DNA from: an uncultured Oscillospiraceae bacterium
GTDB lineage: Bacteria; Bacillota; Clostridia; Oscillospirales; Acutalibacteraceae
NCBI GenBank assembly: GCA_958354085.1
Contig: CATWUX010000081.1
Location: 1 to 10,208, forward strand
Direction: 5' to 3'
Length of the DNA stretch: 10,208 bases
In this document: positions 6,217 through 10,208 of the stretch, piece by piece
Layout of the letters: the number at the start of each line of letters is the position of its first letter
Numbering within the stretch: the first letter of the stretch is position 1
Notes under the pieces: generated by a model
Database searches by the model: none
What the model was told of the DNA's origin: nothing
What the model saw: only the letters and a program-made list of their open reading frames with translations
Position numbers and translations under genes: made by a program

Positions 6217-8106
6217 GTGACAACGGAAACCAATAAAGAACCCTTAGCCGGCAAAAAAAATGCCGGAAGACCCGTCGGGAGCCGTCGTGTATCCCGACCG
6301 GTGCAAGCAGCGGCCGCAAGCAACGCGGCGAATAAAGAAACGGCTGTGATCGGAAATGCGGCCGGAAAAGAAATGATATCGAACAAACCGGCCGGAACAC
6401 AAAAACGGCCGTATGCTCACCGCGGACGTCCGCGGAAAAATGTGCCGGCAACGCCGGTTCGCCTGACCATGTTGGGCGGCTTGAATGAGATCGGAAAAAA
6501 TATCACTCTGTTTGAATACGGCGAGGACGCGTTCCTGATCGACTGCGGAATGGCGTTTCCGGACGATGAGATGCTGGGCGTAGACATTGTGCTGCCGGAT
6601 TTTACCCATGTAGAGAAAAACAAAGACCGCATCCGCGGTATCATACTCACGCACGGGCACGAAGACCATATCGGCGGTCTGCCGTATCTGCTCAAGCAGG
6701 TCAATCTGCCGATTTACGGTACCAAGCTGACGCTGGCTCTGGTGGAGTCCAAGCTCAAGGAGCACGGATTGGTCGGGAAGGTGCAGCTGAACGTTGTGGA
6801 GGCGGGCGACGTCATTTCGATGGGCGCCGTATCGGTGGAGTTTATCGCGGTGAATCATTCCATTCCGGACGCGGTGGCGCTTGGCATTAAAACGCCGCTC
6901 GGTTATGTCGTACACACGGGAGACTTTAAAATCGACTGCACGCCGATTCAGGGACGGATGATCGACCTCGCGCGTTTCGGCGCCCTCGGAAACGAAGGCG
7001 TTCTGGCGTTGCTGGCGGATTCCACAAACGCGGAGCGTCCGGGCTTCACGCCGAGCGAGCGGGTGGTGGGCGAGAGCTTTGCCAATCTGTTCCGCAAGGC
7101 GGAGAATAAGCGGATCATTATCGCGACGTTTTCCTCCAATCTGCACCGTATCCAGCAGATCATCGACGCCGCGGTCAAGGACGGCCGCAAGGTGGCGGTT
7201 TCCGGACGCAGTATGCTCAATGTGGTCAACATTGCGACCGAGTTGGGGTATCTCACCATTCCGGAGGGAATCATCATCGATATCGACCTGATCAACCGGT
7301 ATCCGAAGGATAAGATGACGATCATTACCACCGGCAGTCAGGGCGAGCCGATGTCTGCGTTGACGCGTATGGCTTTTTCCGATCACCGTAAGGTTGAAGT
7401 CGGCCCCGACGATTATATCATCATATCCGCCACTCCGATTCCCGGCAACGAAAAAGCCGTTGGCAAGGTTGTGAACGAGCTGATGAAGCGCGGATGCGAC
7501 GTGGTGTATGAAAAAATGTACGATGTGCATACCTCCGGTCACGCCTGTCAGGAGGAGCTGAAGATCATTCACGGGTTGACGCGCCCGAAATATTTCATCC
7601 CTGTCCACGGCGAGCAAAAGCATATGATCAAGCACGCCAATCTCGCCAAAGCCATGGGGATGCCGCCGCAAAACGTCCTGATTCCGGACATCGGCAAGGT
7701 GATCGATATCACGCCGGAAAAAATGGAAGTCAGCGGCACCGCGCCGGCCGGACGCGTTTTGGTAGACGGTCTCGGCGTCGGGGATGTAGGCAGCATTGTG
7801 CTGCGCGACCGCAAGCACTTGGCGCAGGACGGCCTGATCGTCGTCGTGGCAGCTGTGGATCCAACCATAGGGCAGGTCGTATCCGGCCCGGATATCGTTT
7901 CCCGCGGTTTTGTTTATGTGCGGGAATCGGAACAACTGATCGACGACGCGCGCTTAATTGCCCGCAATGTGCTGGAGGAGTGCTGCCGCGATCATGCTTA
8001 CGACTGGACAACTATGAAAACCAAGGTGCGGGACGAACTTTCCCGTATGCTGTTCCAGAAGACCAAGCGCAGCCCGATGATCCTGCCCATCATTATGGAT
8101 GTATAA
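6217..8106 (+). CDS. rnj: Ribonuclease J with a basic AT-hook-like N-terminal extension
   Basis: RNase J is a metallo-beta-lactamase/beta-CASP ribonuclease with 5'-3' exonuclease and endonuclease activity, central to mRNA decay and rRNA maturation in Firmicutes. In the 629-residue product the zinc motif HGHEDH is at 146-151. Other metal or active-site positions are H214, D236 in GDFK, D268 in ADSTN, the beta-CASP motifs GSQGEP and HTSGHA (438-443), and H464 in PVHGEQ. The characteristic C-terminal domain runs to the end. The catalytic core begins near residue 79 (TPVRLTMLGGLNEIGKN). The first ~78 residues are an added low-complexity tail rich in Ala, Lys, Arg and Pro, with GRPVGSRR (18-24) and an AT-hook-like HRGRPRK (68-74). 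B. subtilis RNase J1, at about 555 residues, lacks such a tail. The start is GTG 6217, set by its GGAGG. The gene lies 228 bases after the nucleotidyltransferase gene, with a candidate promoter of its own, and 111 bases before gdpP. Confidence 0.96.
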   Translation: MTTETNKEPLAGKKNAGRPVGSRRVSRPVQAAAASNAANKETAVIGNAAGKEMISNKPAGTQKRPYAHRGRPRKNVPATPVRLTMLGGLNEIGKNITLFEYGEDAFLIDCGMAFPDDEMLGVDIVLPDFTHVEKNKDRIRGIILTHGHEDHIGGLPYLLKQVNLPIYGTKLTLALVESKLKEHGLVGKVQLNVVEAGDVISMGAVSVEFIAVNHSIPDAVALGIKTPLGYVVHTGDFKIDCTPIQGRMIDLARFGALGNEGVLALLADSTNAERPGFTPSERVVGESFANLFRKAENKRIIIATFSSNLHRIQQIIDAAVKDGRKVAVSGRSMLNVVNIATELGYLTIPEGIIIDIDLINRYPKDKMTIITTGSQGEPMSALTRMAFSDHRKVEVGPDDYIIISATPIPGNEKAVGKVVNELMKRGCDVVYEKMYDVHTSGHACQEELKIIHGLTRPKYFIPVHGEQKHMIKHANLAKAMGMPPQNVLIPDIGKVIDITPEKMEVSGTAPAGRVLVDGLGVGDVGSIVLRDRKHLAQDGLIVVVAAVDPTIGQVVSGPDIVSRGFVYVRESEQLIDDARLIARNVLEECCRDHAYDWTTMKTKVRDELSRMLFQKTKRSPMILPIIMDV

Positions 8107-8115
8107 TTTGTTCTG

Positions 8116-8160
8116 CTCCGCCTCCTTCCTCGAATGGGGGCGGAGTCCGGCATACCGGAC
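8116..8160 (+). other. Tandem GC-rich hairpins between rnj and gdpP
   Basis: CTCCGCCTCC (8116-8125) pairs with GGGGGCGGAG (8136-8145) across a 10-base loop with one G-U pair. GTCCGG (8145-8150) then pairs with CCGGAC (8155-8160) across a 4-base loop. An alternative stem ATACC (8152-8156) with GGTAT (8161-8165) competes with the second hairpin. No T-tract follows, so this is probably not an efficient intrinsic terminator. It may protect the rnj 3' end or adjust read-through to gdpP. Confidence 0.55.
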
Positions 8161-8217
8161 GGTATCAAAGCCGCATGACCGCCTGATAGATACGAACTCT
8201 GAGAAACGGGGGATATC

Positions 8218-10208
8218 ATGAAAAGAAAACGTTTTTGGAGCATTACCCCGACGGTGTTTTTGCTCGGCGCCATGCTGCTGGCCGTATCCGGGGTTACGTA
8301 TTTTTTGAATCCAACGGTGTTCTATGTGGAGATCGCGCTGGTCATACCGGTGCTGGTGTTTGCGGTTTGGCGTTCGGGACGTATCCGTTACGATATCAAC
8401 CGGTATCTGGCACGGATTGCCAATCATTTGAACCAAGCGGATCAGGAATCGCTGACCAATTTTCCGATGCCGGTCGTGGTCGGCTCCGCAAACGGCGAGG
8501 TCATCTGGTATAATGAGCTGTTTCGCAATCAGGTGCTGGATGGCAACGAGGTATTTGGGGAGTCGATCGGTGCCGTAACGGACGGCTGCTCAATCCGCGA
8601 CATTCAAAAGAAGAAATTTGTGGATGTACAGTTTGGCGGCCGGCGGTATACCGTGTTTATCAGCACGGTGCAGATTCGGGAAACGACTTTGTATGTGCTG
8701 TACTATGTGGACAATACGCGGCTCAAGGAAATCGCGGAGGAGTATGCGTTCAGCCGCCCGGCGGTGATGGTCGTCTACATAGACAATATGGAAGAGTCCC
8801 TGCAAAATATGCGGGACAGCGAGCGTGCGCAGATGGCCGGCAAGGTGGAAACCTTGTTGGAGGACTGGATTTCTCCGACCACCGGTATCCTGCGCAAGTA
8901 TGGCACGGACCGTTTTTTGGTGGTGCTGGAATGGCGGCATCTGCAAAAGATTATTGAGAGTAAATTTGACATTCTGGATCGTGTGCGTGCTTTGCACGCG
9001 GGCGACTATGCAGGCATTACGCTGTCCATCGGCGTGGGGCAGGGGAGCAATCTCCGCGAATCCGAGTCCATGGCGCGGCAGGCGATGGAAATGGCGCTCG
9101 GGCGCGGCGGCGATCAGGCAGCCGTCAAAACGCAGAACGGTTTTGATTTCTATGGCGGTGTATCCAAAGGCATCGAAAAACGCACGAAAGTGCGTACCCG
9201 TATCGTGGCTTCGGCGCTTACCGAGCTGATCACCGGCAGCGAAAACGTGCTGGTGATGGGGCATCGTTATTCAGATCTGGATTGTCTCGGTTCGGCTGTG
9301 GCTATGGCCACGGTTGCCCGGCATCTCGGCCGTCCGGCTTATGTGGTGACGCAGAGGTATCAGACGTTGGCTTCTGAGCTGTTGGAGCGGTATGAGCAGG
9401 CTGGACGCGGCGACATTTTCATCGAGCCGGACGCTGCCATCGAATGTCAGACCGCCAAGACGTTGCTGATCATCACTGATACGCACAATCCGCAGATGCT
9501 GGAATGGCTGCCGCTTTACCAGCAGGCGGAAACGGTGGTGGTGATTGACCATCATCGCAAAATGGTGAATCATATCGACAACGCCGTTCTTTTTTATCAC
9601 GAGCCGTATTCCAGTTCCGCCTCGGAAATGGTGGCGGAGCTGGTGCAGTATATGGGTGAGGTCAACATTTCTCGGTTGGAAGCGGAGGCGCTGCTTGCCG
9701 GCATTATGCTGGATACCCGTAGCTTCGTCATGAAAGCAGGCGTGCGCACCTTTGAGGCCGCCGCCTATCTGCGTAAGCTTGGCGCCGATACGGTGGAAGT
9801 CAAGCGCATGTTTTCCGGCAGCCTTCAGCTGTATCGCAAAAAGTCCGACATTGTCGCAAAAGCGGAATTGTATAAGCGCGTGGCGATCGCCTGCGATACG
9901 GAAGGCGGCGCGGAAATCCGCGTGGCTGCCGCACAGGCGGCGGATGAGCTGTTGTCCATTAAAGGAGTAGACGCTTCGTTTACCCTGTTTGCGGATGGCA
10001 ACGGCATCAACATCTCCGCACGCTCGCTGGGAGATTTTAATGTACAACTGGTGATGGAAGCGGTCGGCGGCGGCGGTCATCTGACGATGGCCGGGGCCTT
10101 GCTGAAAAACACGGATATGGCGACGGCGAAAAAGCGGCTGATTCAGGCGATTGACAACCATCTGGAGGATCGGGAGCGCTCTTTGGCGGCGCAGCTTCAT
10201 CAAAATGA
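8218..10208 (+). CDS. gdpP: Cyclic-di-AMP phosphodiesterase GdpP (DHH family), cut by window end
   Basis: GdpP is a membrane-anchored enzyme that hydrolyses the second messenger c-di-AMP to pApA, controlling potassium and osmotic balance and cell-wall stress. The 663 codons visible encode two transmembrane helices (about 11-29 and 34-51), a PAS-like domain (about 82-170), a degenerate GGDEF domain in which the signature is replaced by YGTDRF (228-233), and the DHH-DHHA1 phosphodiesterase. The metal ligands look intact: HRYSDLD (349-355), D421 in TDTHNP, DHHRK (444-448) and LDTRSF (499-503). The DHHA1 signature GGGGH (617-621) is followed by LTMAGA. GGGGGA (8208-8213) is only 4 bases before ATG 8218, a slightly tight spacing. 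No stop codon is reached by 10208. The family length of about 650-670 residues suggests the end is only a few codons away. It lies 111 bases after rnj, probably in the same transcription unit. In Firmicutes gdpP is often followed by rplI and dnaB, which cannot be checked here. Confidence 0.95.
   Translation, partial: MKRKRFWSITPTVFLLGAMLLAVSGVTYFLNPTVFYVEIALVIPVLVFAVWRSGRIRYDINRYLARIANHLNQADQESLTNFPMPVVVGSANGEVIWYNELFRNQVLDGNEVFGESIGAVTDGCSIRDIQKKKFVDVQFGGRRYTVFISTVQIRETTLYVLYYVDNTRLKEIAEEYAFSRPAVMVVYIDNMEESLQNMRDSERAQMAGKVETLLEDWISPTTGILRKYGTDRFLVVLEWRHLQKIIESKFDILDRVRALHAGDYAGITLSIGVGQGSNLRESESMARQAMEMALGRGGDQAAVKTQNGFDFYGGVSKGIEKRTKVRTRIVASALTELITGSENVLVMGHRYSDLDCLGSAVAMATVARHLGRPAYVVTQRYQTLASELLERYEQAGRGDIFIEPDAAIECQTAKTLLIITDTHNPQMLEWLPLYQQAETVVVIDHHRKMVNHIDNAVLFYHEPYSSSASEMVAELVQYMGEVNISRLEAEALLAGIMLDTRSFVMKAGVRTFEAAAYLRKLGADTVEVKRMFSGSLQLYRKKSDIVAKAELYKRVAIACDTEGGAEIRVAAAQAADELLSIKGVDASFTLFADGNGINISARSLGDFNVQLVMEAVGGGGHLTMAGALLKNTDMATAKKRLIQAIDNHLEDRERSLAAQLHQN

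Noticed and set aside
5384..6451. Reverse-strand open frame of 355 codons spanning the gap between two forward genes
   Set aside because: It covers the end of the nucleotidyltransferase gene and the RNase J start, and its composition (Arg/Pro/Ser rich) is typical of an antisense frame.
6244..7935. Long reverse-strand open frame of 563 codons
   Set aside because: It lies entirely opposite RNase J, whose motifs are complete. The translation is rich in His, Arg and Gln and shows no recognisable domain, as expected of an antisense shadow of a GC-biased gene.
8175..8186. Four-codon minimal frame (Met-Thr-Ala-stop) before gdpP
   Set aside because: It has no ribosome binding site and such short frames are expected by chance.
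9271..10203. Reverse-strand open frame of 310 codons
   Set aside because: It is antisense to the DHH-DHHA1 part of gdpP, with no ribosome binding site or recognisable domain.
1..10208. tRNA, rRNA, CRISPR array, insertion sequence or attachment site
   Set aside because: I looked for cloverleaf and repeat-spacer patterns, transposase-like frames and terminal inverted repeats and saw none.

Overview
The window looks like a stretch of chromosome from a Gram-positive, Clostridia-type bacterium of moderate G+C, possibly of the Ruminococcaceae/Oscillospiraceae kind. I base this on the gene set (RNase J, GdpP, a NifS/IscS plus NifU/IscU pair, a fused GlmU-like/phosphomannomutase-like nucleotidyltransferase), on the Shine-Dalgarno sites and on the hairpin terminators. 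The lineage is inferred from gene content; no marker gene settles it.

Layout. Bases 1-247 are AT-rich and hold no gene I can support. A lone forward gene of unknown function (about 248-1135) follows and ends at a strong bidirectional terminator (1148-1190). Three reverse-strand genes come next, read from right to left: rnhA (RNase HI, 3491-3054), then iscS (cysteine desulfurase, 2877-1693) and iscU (Fe-S scaffold, 1640-1203). rnhA has its own extended -10 promoter and an AT-rich terminator just before the iscS promoter, so iscSU appears to be a separate two-gene operon. From 3640 on everything is on the forward strand: a 782-residue nucleotidyltransferase/left-handed beta-helix/degenerate phosphomannomutase fusion, RNase J from a GTG start at 6217, and gdpP (c-di-AMP phosphodiesterase) from 8218, which is cut by the window end.

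How they fit together. iscS and iscU are the sulfur donor and scaffold of iron-sulfur cluster assembly. RNase J and GdpP are both nucleotide-degrading housekeeping enzymes: RNase J turns over mRNA, and GdpP opens c-di-AMP to pApA. They are separated by 111 bases with tandem hairpins and no T-tract, which suggests partial or full co-transcription. The nucleotidyltransferase upstream probably makes an NDP-sugar for envelope or polysaccharide synthesis.

I do not see an obviously new multi-gene system. The most notable points are a candidate promoter inside the end of the nucleotidyltransferase gene that would give rnj a structured leader of about 220 bases beginning with a 5' hairpin, a phosphomannomutase-like domain that has lost all three catalytic motifs, an AT-hook-like basic tail on RNase J, and the orphan gene at the left end.
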